Shown one piece after another: positions 53,306 through 62,930 of a DNA stretch of 64,000 nt. The translations under genes were made by a program, and so were the position numbers. The notes beneath the pieces were generated by a model. It was not told the origin of the DNA. It did no database searches and saw only the letters and a list, made by a program, of their open reading frames with translations. Position 1 is the stretch's first letter; each line of letters starts with the position of its first letter. The stretch is from Kordiimonas gwangyangensis DSM 19435 = JCM 12864 (GTDB lineage Bacteria > Pseudomonadota > Alphaproteobacteria > Sphingomonadales > Kordiimonadaceae). The stretch lies in NCBI RefSeq assembly GCF_000375545.1, contig NZ_AQXF01000004.1, forward strand, positions 124,001 through 188,000, in the 5' to 3' direction.

Positions 53306-53797
53306 TTAATTATCCATGTTCACGGACGCAACAACAGAATTTCCTTCTTCGGAATAGCGCAACTCGTCAAACGCAAGTTTTCTGGCAATGAGAATGCCGC
53401 GCCCGTAGGGGCGATCAAGCTTTTCTGCCTCATGTTTCAGGTACAGGCGCCAATTGAAGCCGGGGCCTTCGTCGTGAATATGAAATGAAATGCATCCCTC
53501 GGCGATGGTTGTCGTGACCTCAACCCGACGGTCGCGGTAGGCGGGATCAAGGAGCCGCGCGTTGATCTCTTCCTCCAGGCTATCCTGGCTCAGGAGAATA
53601 CCTTTCTCGGTGCTGCCAATCTCAAGGTTGCCGTGTTCAATCGCATTCATGAACAGCTCGAACAGGCCGGTCTCGACCGCATGAGGGCGCGGGCATATCG
53701 CCGCAAGGTCCCGGGCAAGGGCGCGGGCTTCCTGCACCGTTCTGAAATGGTGCTGGCTTTGAGGTGCCGTATCAGTTGGTTTCTTGGCGAGAGACAT
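53306..53797 (-). CDS. GHKL ATPase, anti-sigma-factor/RsbW-like
   Basis: 163 residues with an HATPase_c_2 fold: ELFMNAIEHGNLEIGS (N-box with the Mg-ligand Asn), FHIHDEGPGFNW (G1-box) and PYGRGILIARKLAFDELRYSEEGN (G2-box). Proteins like this are serine kinases that phosphorylate STAS antagonists. It lies upstream of the PAS-MCP-STAS genes on the same strand, with a 123-base gap, and so could act on the STAS protein at 51167. No sigma factor is nearby. Confidence 0.85.
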   Translation of the reverse strand: MSLAKKPTDTAPQSQHHFRTVQEARALARDLAAICPRPHAVETGLFELFMNAIEHGNLEIGSTEKGILLSQDSLEEEINARLLDPAYRDRRVEVTTTIAEGCISFHIHDEGPGFNWRLYLKHEAEKLDRPYGRGILIARKLAFDELRYSEEGNSVVASVNMDN

Positions 53798-54016
53798 CGG
53801 AGGCGGGGATCCTGAGCAGGGGATATTATCGTAACTTCCACACCAGTATTAACGGCATATATTTAACGTGTCCTTAAGACAAGTGATGCATTCTCGGCCT
53901 ATCAGTTTGGGGTCGCATGTCCTCCTGGGACACAGGCAGTGGCGTCACTGCCAGACGAACCAGGCATCTTAAAAATAAGCCTGCTTCGACGGTCTTTCCT
54001 CGGGAAGGTGAAAGGA

Positions 54017-54628
54017 ATGTCCGAAACCATGAATAAAATAGCATGTATTCTGGGGTTGCTGGTGCTGGGTTCGCCCGCAGCCGCGCAAACTCCGTCTTCC
54101 GCGATCATCGATGATCAGGTTCTGGCCCAGATCCGGGAGTGGCTGGTGGTGCCAGTGGTCTCGCTCACGCTTGAAGCGCAGAACGAGCGGTATACAGACT
54201 TGGGCAGCGCCGATATCGACCGCCTCGATACCCAGTGGCGCGCAGAGCGGGAAGCGAAGGAGCAGCCGCTGATCGCCTCCACACTCAACAACCCGCTGTC
54301 CACTTACCTGACGCAGGTTCAAGCCGCATCCGCCGGGCTTTTTACCGAGATTTTTGTCATCGACGCAAAGGGCCTGAACGCGGGCCAAAGCAGCATCACT
54401 TCGGATTTCTGGCAAGGCGATGAAGCCAAATTCCAGAAGACATATGATGTGGGGCCGGGGGCAGTCTTCATTGATGACCCCGAATTTCATGACCCAACAG
54501 GCACATGGCGCGCGCAGGCCAACCTGACCCTGATGGACACATCGGGACAGTCGATTGGTGCCGCGACGGTTGAAGTGAATCTCACTGAACTGGCGCGCCG
54601 CAAGGCAATAAAGAAAGGAGCAAACTGA
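54017..54628 (+). CDS. Solitary periplasmic Cache (PDC)-like sensor protein
   Basis: 203 residues with a signal peptide (cleavage after SPAAAQ) and a single extracytoplasmic sensor-like domain: LQAQ-type long helix ([21 protein letters not shown]), then [34 protein letters not shown] and [18 protein letters not shown], typical of Cache ligand pockets. It has no membrane anchor other than the signal. The start is either ATG 54017 or ATG 54029. Its stop and the ATG of the transmembrane MCP share one base, so it should act with that receptor, perhaps as a ligand-binding co-receptor (inference). Confidence 0.72.
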   Translation: MSETMNKIACILGLLVLGSPAAAQTPSSAIIDDQVLAQIREWLVVPVVSLTLEAQNERYTDLGSADIDRLDTQWRAEREAKEQPLIASTLNNPLSTYLTQVQAASAGLFTEIFVIDAKGLNAGQSSITSDFWQGDEAKFQKTYDVGPGAVFIDDPEFHDPTGTWRAQANLTLMDTSGQSIGAATVEVNLTELARRKAIKKGAN

Positions 54629-56415
54629 TGTTGGATATGATCAGGAAGCTCTCCATCCCTGCAAAAGTGATTGCAGCCTTTGGAATTCTCATCGCTATCA
54701 TGCTCATGGCCTCCGCAGCCACTATCACAAGCATGTCACAGCTCCAGGGCGCGCTTGCGGGGTCCTCTCGCGTGCAGGATTTCCGCACCAACTATGGTGA
54801 GATGATCTCCAGCCTCGACCGGCAGCGACAGGCCGTGCTTTATCTTCTCGTCGCCAGCGACCGGAGCGTGCTTAAGCAATATGATTCCGGAGCCGAGCAG
54901 TTTGACCGCATGGCAAAAGAATTGACGGCACAAACGGCTGACAATGAAAAGTTGAATGCCTCGGTTGCCCGTATCATTGATAAAGCACGGGAATGGCAAC
55001 GGGTTTATGCGAGCAAACAGATTGCGCTGACCTCTCACTATCTGACCGTCAATGAGGCGCGGGCGCTGGAAGCTACCGGGCGCCCCGGCCAGATTTTTGA
55101 CGATATCCGGACCCTCGAGGAGGAAGTGGACGCCATTGAAGCTGAAATGACAGCCGCCGCCCGCGATGCTGCAGGTTCAGCGATCACGACGGTGGACCGT
55201 GCGACAATTGTCTCAAACATCCTTATGTTGGTGATCGCGGTGCTTGCCGGACTGTTTTTCATCCGGCAGATCGCGGTGCCCATTCGCCGCATGACCAGCA
55301 CGATGCTGACGCTTGCGGACGGTGACAGCAGTGTTGATGTGCCGTGTAGGGAGTTCAAGGATGAGATCGGCCACATGGCGGGCGCCGTGAATACCTTCAA
55401 GGAAAACGCGATTGAGCGGGAACGCCTGCGTGCCGAGGCCGAGGAAGCGCGCCTGCGCGAAGAACGTGCCGAGCGCGAACGTATGGAAGCCGAGCGCATC
55501 GCGCAGGAAAACGAGATGAAACGCCAGCGCGAGGAAATGGAAGCGCGCGAACGCAAAGCCGCGATCATTACCAAGCTGATTACCGACTTTGACAACAACA
55601 TCAAGGAAACCATGGGCGAGGTCTCGCGTGAGCTGGATAACCTCATGGGCATCTCGAACATGCTCGTTAAAACAGCGGACCAGACCGGCAGCCAGTCTTC
55701 CGCGGCCGCTGCTGCCGCTGAGGAATCAAGCACCAACGTTCAGACCGTTGCCGCCGCGACCGAGGAGCTTGGCCAGTCGGTGTCCGAGATCGCACGCCAG
55801 ATGGATATGTCCTCCCGCCAGTCGCAGGAAACGGCAGAAGCCGCTGGCCAGTCCGAGAAAATCATGCTGGAGCTGACCAATTCCTCCAGCGCGATTGGTG
55901 AGATCGTGAAGCTGATCAACGACATTGCGGAGCAGACCAACTTGCTTGCGCTCAACGCAACCATCGAGGCGGCGCGCGCGGGCGAAGCTGGCAAGGGCTT
56001 TGCCGTGGTGGCAAGCGAAGTGAAAAGCCTCGCGAACCAGACCGGCAAGGCGACGGAGCAGATCAGCGAACAGATCGGCGCCGTGCAAACCCAAAGCGAG
56101 CGGGCGAGTGAAGCGATGAAGTCCATCCGCCGTGGTATCACCACCATTGCGGAGATGGCCTCAGGCGTGGCGTCCGCGGTGGAGGAACAGCGCGCCGCGA
56201 CTGACGAGATCGCCCGCAACGTTCAGGAAGCCGCCACAGGCACGCAGGACGTGAGCCGCCACGTGGCCGGCGCGGCTGAAGGTGCACGCCAGACACGGGA
56301 CGCGTCCGGCAATATGGCGACGGCATCGAACGCGATCCAGCTTTCGACCGAACGCATGCGCAAGGTGACCACAGTGTTCCTTGATGAGGTGCGCCAGCAG
56401 GCGCTGAGCGCCTAA
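54628..56415 (+). CDS. Transmembrane methyl-accepting chemotaxis protein
   Basis: 595 residues: TM1 ([20 protein letters not shown], about 14-33), a four-helix-bundle-like periplasmic domain (about 35-190), TM2 ([15 protein letters not shown], about 197-212), HAMP ([13 protein letters not shown]), a highly charged helical segment of Arg/Glu/Ala repeats (about 265-313) and the signalling hairpin [38 protein letters not shown]. It is translated right after the solitary Cache protein. No C-terminal pentapeptide for CheR/CheB is seen. Confidence 0.93.
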   Translation: MLDMIRKLSIPAKVIAAFGILIAIMLMASAATITSMSQLQGALAGSSRVQDFRTNYGEMISSLDRQRQAVLYLLVASDRSVLKQYDSGAEQFDRMAKELTAQTADNEKLNASVARIIDKAREWQRVYASKQIALTSHYLTVNEARALEATGRPGQIFDDIRTLEEEVDAIEAEMTAAARDAAGSAITTVDRATIVSNILMLVIAVLAGLFFIRQIAVPIRRMTSTMLTLADGDSSVDVPCREFKDEIGHMAGAVNTFKENAIERERLRAEAEEARLREERAERERMEAERIAQENEMKRQREEMEARERKAAIITKLITDFDNNIKETMGEVSRELDNLMGISNMLVKTADQTGSQSSAAAAAAEESSTNVQTVAAATEELGQSVSEIARQMDMSSRQSQETAEAAGQSEKIMLELTNSSSAIGEIVKLINDIAEQTNLLALNATIEAARAGEAGKGFAVVASEVKSLANQTGKATEQISEQIGAVQTQSERASEAMKSIRRGITTIAEMASGVASAVEEQRAATDEIARNVQEAATGTQDVSRHVAGAAEGARQTRDASGNMATASNAIQLSTERMRKVTTVFLDEVRQQALSA

Positions 56416-56418
56416 AGC

Positions 56419-57258
56419 CTACAAGACTGTGCCGCCCTCAAAGTGGCACAGGTGCGGCGGCAGGTAACTGTCCGCCAGATTGACATCCTCGGGCCGTCCC
56501 GTCGTCATCAGGCGGATACGGCCCGAACCTTTTTTGCGGAATTCGCTGTGCCGCTTGAGGTAATCCTCAAGCGAGGCAGCCACCACGTCGGGCTGGGACA
56601 GGATTTCAATGCTCTCCGGCATCGCGGCTTCAAAATAGCTGCGCACCAGCGGGAAATGGGTGCAGCCAAGAAGCGCCGCGTCAGGCAGGCCGCCCGCTTC
56701 ATGCAGCGCTTCTTCCACATAGCCTTCAATCAGGCCGGCTAGCGGTTTGGGGCCGGTGCCACCTTCGATGGCATCCACAAGGCCGGGGCAGGCTTTCTGT
56801 ACGAGGCGGATGGTGGGTGCGCGTTTTTTTACTTCTTCCACATAGGCACCGCTTTTCACGGTCTTTTGGGTCGCAAACAGGAGGATGGTTTTGGGCCGTG
56901 CGCTTGTGCGTGCCGGATGCTCCTGCGCCCAGGGCACGCCGGTGATGGCTTCCACCATGGGCACCAGCACACCAAGGATGCGGCGGCCCGGATAGGCGTG
57001 GGGCAGCCATTTTTGCTGCAGGGTCCTGAGGGCTACGGCGGCGGCTGTGTTGCAGGCCAGCACAACAAGGGTGCAGCCCGCGTCAAAAAGCGTGCTGATG
57101 GCCTCGCGCGTCATCTCCACGATTTTCTCGTTGGAGCGGTGGCCATAGGGCGCATTTGCGTGGTCGCCGAGATAGAGGAAATCCTGGTCCGGCATGCGCC
57201 GGTGCAGTGCCTCAAGAATGGTCAGTCCGCCCGAGCCAGAATCAAAAACGCCGATCAA
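56419..57258 (-). CDS. murI: Glutamate racemase
   Basis: Makes D-glutamate for peptidoglycan. The 279 residues show the two catalytic Cys regions (VVLACNTAAAVALR and LLGCTHFPLV) and the N-terminal IGVFDSGSGGLTILEAL. The length is usual. It ends four bases from the stop of the convergent MCP and lies 15 bases downstream of a sigma-54 response regulator gene on the same strand, probably one transcript. The linkage of murI to an NtrC-type regulator is unusual, and likely fortuitous. Confidence 0.94.
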   Translation of the reverse strand: MIGVFDSGSGGLTILEALHRRMPDQDFLYLGDHANAPYGHRSNEKIVEMTREAISTLFDAGCTLVVLACNTAAAVALRTLQQKWLPHAYPGRRILGVLVPMVEAITGVPWAQEHPARTSARPKTILLFATQKTVKSGAYVEEVKKRAPTIRLVQKACPGLVDAIEGGTGPKPLAGLIEGYVEEALHEAGGLPDAALLGCTHFPLVRSYFEAAMPESIEILSQPDVVAASLEDYLKRHSEFRKKGSGRIRLMTTGRPEDVNLADSYLPPHLCHFEGGTVL

Positions 57259-57273
57259 ATGAGGTGCCCCTTA

Positions 57274-58728
57274 TCAAGGCTCGCCGAGCCCGTATTCCGC
57301 AACTTTCCTGTATAGGGTCGACCGGCCGATGCCAAGCCTGCGCGCAACTTCGGCCATACGGCCGTCATACTTGAGCAGGGTGAGGCGAATGATCTCCGCC
57401 TCCAGTTCCGCCAGCGGTTTGATGTGCCCGTCAGCCCCATGAAGCACAAGAATAGCCCCGCCTTGTGGCATAATTTCGACATGCGGTGCCGCGCGGCCAA
57501 AATGCACGGGCTCCACTGCCTGCGTCGGCATGGGCAAGGGTTGGCCCATCAGGTGCGGGAAGTCGCTTTGGCTTAAGGTCTCCCCGTCCGAGAGGATCAC
57601 CGCGCGGAACAAGGCGTTCTGCAGTTGGCGGATGTTGCCTGGCCAGTCGTAGCTCGAGAGCAGCGACTGAACGTCAGGTGTGATCTTGCGCCGCGGCACA
57701 CCTTCCATCTTGGAAATCTGGGTGAGGAAATGTTCGGTCAGCGCCGGGATGTCCGCCCGCCGGTCACGGAGCGGCGGCAACAGAATAGGGAACACATTCA
57801 GGCGGTAATAGAGGTCTTCACGGAAAGCCCCTTCGGCCACAAGGTTCGCCAAGTTTCGGTTCGTTGCCGAAACGATCCTTATATCAACGCGGATACTTTG
57901 TTTGCCGCCAACGGGGTCGATCTCTTTTTCCTGAATGGCGCGCAGGAGTTTTACCTGCACATCAAGCGGCAGTTCACCCACCTCGTCAAGGAACAGGGTG
58001 CCGCCGTTGGCTTCCTGGAATTTACCGATACGGCGTTCGGTCGCGCCGGTGAACGCACCTTTCTCGTGTCCGAACAGGATGCTCTCGACCAGATTTTCGG
58101 GGATGGCACCGCAGTTGACGGCCACAAAAGGTGTGTCCTTGCGGTCGCTCGCGGCATGAATGGCGCGCGCGAACACTTCCTTGCCGACGCCGCTTTCACC
58201 CTCAATCAGCACCGGGATGTTGGCGCTGGCCGCCTTGCGTGCCAGCTTCACCGCCTTCTGCATCGCCGGGCTTGTGCCCACAAGGCTTTCAAAGCCTGCG
58301 GTGTCGGTGGTGCCGCGCATTTGCCCGCTCATGGGGATCTCGCCCACCAGCGCACTGGTCTTGAGCGATGCTTCAATGGCTGTGCGGATACGTTCCGCAC
58401 TCGCAGGTTTGACGATAAAATCATTGGCGCCTGCGCGCATGGCGTCCACCACCGTATTGATGGACGAATGCGCGGTCAGCATCACCACTGGCAGGTTCGG
58501 GTGTTTGGGACGGATGGATTCCAGCACCTCAATGCCGTTCATGCCGGGCATCATCAGGTCAAGGAGCACCACATCCACTTTGGGCAGGGTCTGATCCAGA
58601 AGGCGTTTGACCGCCTCCGCGCCTGACATGGCTTTCTCGGAGGTGAAACCCGCGCGCGTGATCACACCGTCCAGCAGTGTGATCTGTGTCAACTCGTCTT
58701 CAACGATAAGCACGCGCTCATGCGCCAT
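57274..58728 (-). CDS. Sigma-54-dependent response regulator (NtrC family)
   Basis: 484 residues: receiver ([15 protein letters not shown], Asp in [16 protein letters not shown]), AAA+ domain with Walker [17 protein letters not shown], the sigma-54 contact loop [20 protein letters not shown], Walker [12 protein letters not shown], and a C-terminal Fis-type HTH ([23 protein letters not shown]). ATG 58728 follows a GGGGAG Shine-Dalgarno. No partner histidine kinase is adjacent, so it is an orphan in this window. The target promoters are unknown. Confidence 0.93.
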   Translation of the reverse strand: MAHERVLIVEDELTQITLLDGVITRAGFTSEKAMSGAEAVKRLLDQTLPKVDVVLLDLMMPGMNGIEVLESIRPKHPNLPVVMLTAHSSINTVVDAMRAGANDFIVKPASAERIRTAIEASLKTSALVGEIPMSGQMRGTTDTAGFESLVGTSPAMQKAVKLARKAASANIPVLIEGESGVGKEVFARAIHAASDRKDTPFVAVNCGAIPENLVESILFGHEKGAFTGATERRIGKFQEANGGTLFLDEVGELPLDVQVKLLRAIQEKEIDPVGGKQSIRVDIRIVSATNRNLANLVAEGAFREDLYYRLNVFPILLPPLRDRRADIPALTEHFLTQISKMEGVPRRKITPDVQSLLSSYDWPGNIRQLQNALFRAVILSDGETLSQSDFPHLMGQPLPMPTQAVEPVHFGRAAPHVEIMPQGGAILVLHGADGHIKPLAELEAEIIRLTLLKYDGRMAEVARRLGIGRSTLYRKVAEYGLGEP

Positions 58729-58969
58729 GGCCCGCTCCCCCAATAGTCCCCGAATCGGACTGTATCATTTCAGGACACATATTAACAAAGATCAAATGAT
58801 AAAATTTTCAATTACAGTAATTAAGAGAAAGAATGTTGCTTGAAACGCGATTTACGCTACCTTTTCCCCTCAGGCGTGCGGCGCACGGGGGCAATACCAA
58901 TCATAATCATCACAGAGTTGGTGCCTGCAGCCTTTATTGTTGCCTTTAACGTTTCAGGGAGGGTTACTC
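58729..58969 (+). other. Control region between the NtrC-type regulator and pntAA
   Basis: A 241-base gap. The first 100 bases are AT-rich (58770-58830). A possible alphaproteobacterial promoter for pntAA is TTGCTT near 58832 with TACCTT about 16 bases later. A candidate inverted repeat is not clear. No gene is seen. Confidence 0.4.
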
Positions 58970-60100
58970 ATGAAACTAGCCGTACTTCGGGAAGGGCGGG
59001 ACGCAGAGAAGCGTGTCGCAGCTACCCCGGAAACTGTCAAAAAACTGATTGCGCTTGGCTTTGAGGTCAGCGTGGAAGCAGGGGCTGGCGCAAATGCGTC
59101 GATGCCAGACACTGCTTTTGCGGACGCCGGTGCGAAAATTGAAGCCGACCGCAAGACACTGCTTGCGGACGCTGATGTCATTTTCTCCGTTCAGGGCCTT
59201 GAGGGCGCTGACGCGGGTCTCGCCAAAAAGGGTGCGGCACAGCTTGCTGTATTGAACCCGTTTGGCGAGAAGGACCGCATGCAGGCCTATGCCGACGCAG
59301 GGCTCATGGCTTTCGCGATGGAATTTGTGCCGCGCATTACCCGCGCGCAGTCGATGGATGTGCTGTCATCCCAGTCGAACCTCGCGGGGTATAAGGCGGT
59401 CCTTGATGCCTGCGCGGAATATGGCCGTGCATTGCCGATGATGATGACCGCCGCGGGCACCATTGCACCCGCACGCGTTATGGTTATGGGCGCAGGTGTT
59501 GCGGGCCTTCAGGCGATTGCAACAGCCAAGCGCCTTGGTGCGGTGGTCTCGGCCACCGACGTGCGCCCGGCAGCCAAGGAACAGGTTGAAAGCCTTGGCG
59601 GCAAGTTCGTGATGGTCGAAAGTGAAGAGACCAAAGCGGCTGAAACCTCGGGCGGTTACGCCAAGGAAATGTCGGACGACTATAAAGCCAAGCAGGCAGC
59701 CCTGATTGCCGAAACGCTCGCCAAGCAGGATATCGCCATCACCACGGCGCTGATCCCCGGTCGCCCGGCGCCACTGCTTATCACCGAAGACATGGTCAAA
59801 TCCATGAAGCCGGGCAGCGTGATCGTTGACCTCGCGGTCGAGGCGGGCGGTAACTGCGCGCTCTCGAAACCCGGTGAGGTGGTTGAGGTTCACGGCGTCA
59901 AGATTGTCGGCCACAAGAACGTGCCGTCGCGCCTTGCGGCTGACGCCAGCGCGCTTTTTGCCCGCAATCTGGTGCATTTCATCACCCCGGTCGTCAAGGA
60001 AGGCGCACTTGCCTTCGATTTTGAAGACCAGATCATCAAAGAATCGCTCGTCACCAAAGATGGCGCGATCGTGAATGAACGCCTGAAGGGGGAGAAATAA
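58970..60100 (+). CDS. pntAA: NAD(P) transhydrogenase alpha subunit, part 1
   Basis: The NAD(H)-binding domain I of proton-translocating transhydrogenase, which makes NADPH from NADH using the proton gradient. The 376 residues have MKLAVLREGRDAEKRVAATPETVKKL at the start, ALDA-type dehydrogenase core VMVMGAGVAGLQAIATAKRLGA and IPGRPAPLLITEDMVKSMKPGSVIVDLA. ATG 58970 has AGGGAGGG upstream. The split of PntA into two genes is the usual alphaproteobacterial form. It is followed by pntAB after one base. Confidence 0.95.
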   Translation: MKLAVLREGRDAEKRVAATPETVKKLIALGFEVSVEAGAGANASMPDTAFADAGAKIEADRKTLLADADVIFSVQGLEGADAGLAKKGAAQLAVLNPFGEKDRMQAYADAGLMAFAMEFVPRITRAQSMDVLSSQSNLAGYKAVLDACAEYGRALPMMMTAAGTIAPARVMVMGAGVAGLQAIATAKRLGAVVSATDVRPAAKEQVESLGGKFVMVESEETKAAETSGGYAKEMSDDYKAKQAALIAETLAKQDIAITTALIPGRPAPLLITEDMVKSMKPGSVIVDLAVEAGGNCALSKPGEVVEVHGVKIVGHKNVPSRLAADASALFARNLVHFITPVVKEGALAFDFEDQIIKESLVTKDGAIVNERLKGEK

Positions 60101-60101
60101 A

Positions 60102-60398
60102 ATGGAACAGATCATCGTCAATCCGTTCATCCAGCAGTTCTCCGTTTTCCTGCTGGCTATCTTCATCGGCTACTATGTTGTGTGGTCGGTGACGCCGGCG
60201 CTGCACACCCCGCTCATGAGCGTAACCAACGCCATCTCGTCCGTGATCATCGTCGGCGCACTCATCGCCGCCGGTCCTGACGGCATGAGCATCTCGAAAG
60301 TGCTGGGGGCCATCGCCATCGGCCTTGCCGCCGTCAATATCTTTGGCGGTTTTGCTGTCACGGCGCGCATGCTCGCCATGTACAAGAAAAAGAAATAG
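60102..60398 (+). CDS. pntAB: NAD(P) transhydrogenase alpha subunit, part 2 (membrane)
   Basis: 98 residues with three membrane helices (VFLLAIFIGYYVVWSVTPAL, ISSVIIVGALIAAG, VLGAIAIGLAAVNIFGGFAV) and the basic end MYKKKK. This is the membrane part of the alpha subunit that forms the proton channel with PntB. It starts one base after the pntAA stop and is followed by pntB after 12 bases. Confidence 0.95.
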   Translation: MEQIIVNPFIQQFSVFLLAIFIGYYVVWSVTPALHTPLMSVTNAISSVIIVGALIAAGPDGMSISKVLGAIAIGLAAVNIFGGFAVTARMLAMYKKKK

Positions 60399-60410
60399 AG
60401 GGGAACGCAC

Positions 60411-61829
60411 ATGACACAAATGCACGTTGACCTCACGGCAATCGCCTATCTGGTGGCCGCCGTTCTTTTCATCCTGTCGCTTCGGGGGTTGTCCTCACCT
60501 GAGACCAGCCGCAAGGGCAATATCTTCGGTATGCTGGGCATGACCATCGCGGTCCTGACCACGATCATGAACCCGGAGATTGTTTCCTACGAGTGGATCA
60601 TTGGCGCGATTGTGATTGGTGGGGCCATCGGTTTCATCACCGCGCGCAAGATTGCCATGACCCAGATGCCGCAGCTTGTGGCCGCCTTCCACAGCCTTGT
60701 GGGCCTCGCGGCTGTTTTTGTGGCGGCATCGGCTTTCCTCAACCCGGCGTCGTTCGGTATTGCGGATGCCATGGGCCATATCCATACGGCATCGAAGATC
60801 GAGATGAGCCTTGGTATCGCCATCGGCGCCATCACCTTCTCAGGCTCGCTCATCGCGTTTGCGAAACTGAACGGCAATATGTCGGGCACGCCGATCATGC
60901 TGCCCGCACGGCACCTCATCAACATCCTCCTTGGCGCAGCCATCATTGGCGGCATCGGCTGGTTTGTGGTCGATGACAGCGCGAATGTTGCGGGCATTCA
61001 CATCTTCTGGATCGTGACAGCGCTCAGCTTCATCATCGGCTTCCTGCTCATCATCCCCATCGGCGGGGCGGACATGCCGGTTGTTGTCTCCATGCTCAAC
61101 AGCTATTCCGGCTGGGCGGCAGCGGGCATCGGCTTCACGCTGGCAAACACCGCGCTCATCGTGACCGGTGCGCTTGTGGGCTCTTCGGGTGCCATCCTCT
61201 CTTACATCATGTGTAAGGGCATGAACCGGAGCTTCATCTCGGTGATCCTTGGTGGCTTTGGTGGCGACAGCGCGGCCGCGGCCGGTGGCCATGTGGAAAC
61301 ACGGCCGGTCAAACAAGGCTCTGCTGAGGATGCGGCTTTCATCATGAAAAACTCGTCGAAGGTCATCATCGTGCCCGGTTACGGTATGGCGGTGGCGCAG
61401 GCGCAGCATGCCCTCAAGGAAATGGCGGACGTGCTGAAGAAAGAGGGTGTGGAAGTCAAATACGCCATTCACCCTGTGGCTGGCCGTATGCCGGGGCACA
61501 TGAACGTGCTCTTGGCAGAAGCCAATGTACCCTATGACGAAGTGTTCGAGCTTGAAGACATCAACAGCGAATTCTCACAAGCCGACGTGGCTTTCGTGAT
61601 CGGAGCAAACGATGTGACCAACCCGTCCGCGAAAACAGACCCGCAAAGCCCGATCTTCGGCATGCCGGTGCTTGATGTTGAGAAGGCAAAAACCGTGCTC
61701 TTCATCAAACGCTCCATGGGTAGTGGGTACGCGGGCGTGGAGAACGAGCTGTTCTTCCGCGACAACACCATGATGCTGTTCGCGGATGCCAAGAAAATGG
61801 TCGAAGAGATCGTGAAAAGCTTCCACTAA
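60411..61829 (+). CDS. pntB: NAD(P) transhydrogenase beta subunit
   Basis: 472 residues with about eight or nine membrane helices in the first 290 residues and the NADP(H)-binding domain III at the end (VIIVPGYGMAVAQAQHALKEM, VKYAIHPVAGRMPGHMNVLLAEANVPYD region, FVIGANDVTNPSAKTDPQSPI, IFIKRSMGSGYAG-like). It completes the pntAA-pntAB-pntB operon, closed by a strong terminator 24 bases downstream. Confidence 0.96.
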   Translation: MTQMHVDLTAIAYLVAAVLFILSLRGLSSPETSRKGNIFGMLGMTIAVLTTIMNPEIVSYEWIIGAIVIGGAIGFITARKIAMTQMPQLVAAFHSLVGLAAVFVAASAFLNPASFGIADAMGHIHTASKIEMSLGIAIGAITFSGSLIAFAKLNGNMSGTPIMLPARHLINILLGAAIIGGIGWFVVDDSANVAGIHIFWIVTALSFIIGFLLIIPIGGADMPVVVSMLNSYSGWAAAGIGFTLANTALIVTGALVGSSGAILSYIMCKGMNRSFISVILGGFGGDSAAAAGGHVETRPVKQGSAEDAAFIMKNSSKVIIVPGYGMAVAQAQHALKEMADVLKKEGVEVKYAIHPVAGRMPGHMNVLLAEANVPYDEVFELEDINSEFSQADVAFVIGANDVTNPSAKTDPQSPIFGMPVLDVEKAKTVLFIKRSMGSGYAGVENELFFRDNTMMLFADAKKMVEEIVKSFH

Positions 61830-61852
61830 ACGTGACACTTTTCTACAAACAC

Positions 61853-61884
61853 ACACCCCGGAATGCTGTTCCGGGGTGTTTTTT
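61853..61884 (+). terminator. Intrinsic terminator of the pnt operon
   Basis: ACACCCCGGAA-TGCTG-TTCCGGGGTGT, an 11-bp perfect stem with five-base loop, followed by TTTTTT. Confidence 0.95.
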
Positions 61885-61972
61885 GTTGGGGCTGTGCCGT
61901 TCAGTTTAGGTTCATTTGCACTAATATAAGCTGCAACTTATTATGAATTATGGACCGACGGAGGGCTAGACG

Positions 61973-62662
61973 ATGGTTGGAAAAACTCCAAAGCAGTATC
62001 TCGTGCGTACCCTGATGGCCGCGGCCTCACTCGCGGCGGTAGTGCTTGCCGCCCCCGCACAGGCCGATGTTGACGTGAAGTTCGAAGGCTATGTCGCTGA
62101 CAAGATGGACGCCATCACCCGGATCGACAAAAGCCGCGAAAAGGTTTTCCGCCGTTTCCGTGAGGAGGGCTCCCGCACCCAGGTGCGTGCCAGCGATACG
62201 CTGAACCGTTCCTACTTTTCGGGTACCGAATGGGCGAACGAGCGCATCTTCCCAGATTTCTCGAATTACAACGTGCCCGACCTTATCAAAGGCATGATGG
62301 AACGCGGCATCAAGGAAGCTGACCCCGACTTTGCTGGCACCGTTGAGGTGACGGTTGATAAAATCCGGGTGAAGGATTTCTCCCTCGCCGTCGTTTCCGC
62401 CACCACCACCCAGATGGGCGGGAAGGTGCGGGTGCTCGATGCGGCCGGCAATGTGGTGGCAGAGCATGACGTGTGGGCCGGGATCGTACCCGAGTATAGT
62501 GCGTCAACGAATTATAATGGCCGCAACTACGCTTACCTTGAAAGTGCGGCAGACACCCGCATCGGCCCTATCGTGGCTGAGTTCACGGAAAAAGCGCTGG
62601 AGACCCTGTACCCCAACTATGACGCGCCGGGCCTTGTGCTTATTCATCCGCGCAGGATGTAG
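61973..62662 (+). CDS. Secreted protein of unknown function
   Basis: 229 residues with a clear signal peptide (cleavage after AAPAQA), then a mixed alpha/beta chain with no family I recognise. Visible features: a basic N-terminal helix (DKSREKVFRRFREEGSRTQVRASDTLNRSYF region), a central beta-rich segment (GTVEVTVDKIRVKDFSLAVVSAT, then GGKVRVLDAAGNVVAEHDVW) and a Tyr/Asn-rich stretch. GGAGGG lies 9 bases before the ATG. No Cys, so no lipid anchor or disulfide. It is a stand-alone gene between the pnt terminator and a strong terminator of its own. Confidence 0.7.
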   Translation: MVGKTPKQYLVRTLMAAASLAAVVLAAPAQADVDVKFEGYVADKMDAITRIDKSREKVFRRFREEGSRTQVRASDTLNRSYFSGTEWANERIFPDFSNYNVPDLIKGMMERGIKEADPDFAGTVEVTVDKIRVKDFSLAVVSATTTQMGGKVRVLDAAGNVVAEHDVWAGIVPEYSASTNYNGRNYAYLESAADTRIGPIVAEFTEKALETLYPNYDAPGLVLIHPRRM

Positions 62663-62695
62663 CTGCCCGCCCCACATACACTATGGCACCCAAGT

Positions 62696-62730
62696 AAAAG
62701 GCCGCTGCACGACAGGTGCAGCGGCCTTTT
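62696..62730. terminator. Bidirectional intrinsic terminator
   Basis: AAAAGGCCGCTGCAC-GACAG-GTGCAGCGGCCTTTT, a perfect 15-bp stem flanked by A and T runs, so it can work on both strands. Confidence 0.93.
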
Positions 62731-62767
62731 CCCTAGGGGTAGGTAGGGTAGGAAAGTAGGAAATAGG

Positions 62768-62803
62768 GGCGGGTGGTTCCGGGCCAATATGGAACCACCC
62801 GCC
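62768..62803. terminator. Second hairpin in the 268-base gap
   Basis: GGCGGGTGGTTCC / GGAACCACCCGCC, a perfect 13-bp stem with a 10-base loop. Possibly the terminator of the minus-strand SnoaL-like gene. The rest of the gap (62804-62930) shows nothing I can identify. Confidence 0.6.
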
Positions 62804-62930
62804 AGAGAAGAGCGCCGCTGTCAGGACCGGCGCAGCAGGTTGAGGCATCCGAAATCAACCTGATGACCATGATATGCCATGGATGATATTAATAATCAAT
62901 CGCAAAAACTACTTTTTGTGAAAAAAGCCG

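Noticed and set aside
53298-53310. CtrA-like TTAA boxes upstream of the PAS gene
   Set aside because: Spacing is TTAA-N3-TTAA, not the N7 of the CtrA consensus, and one half overlaps the ATPase stop codon.
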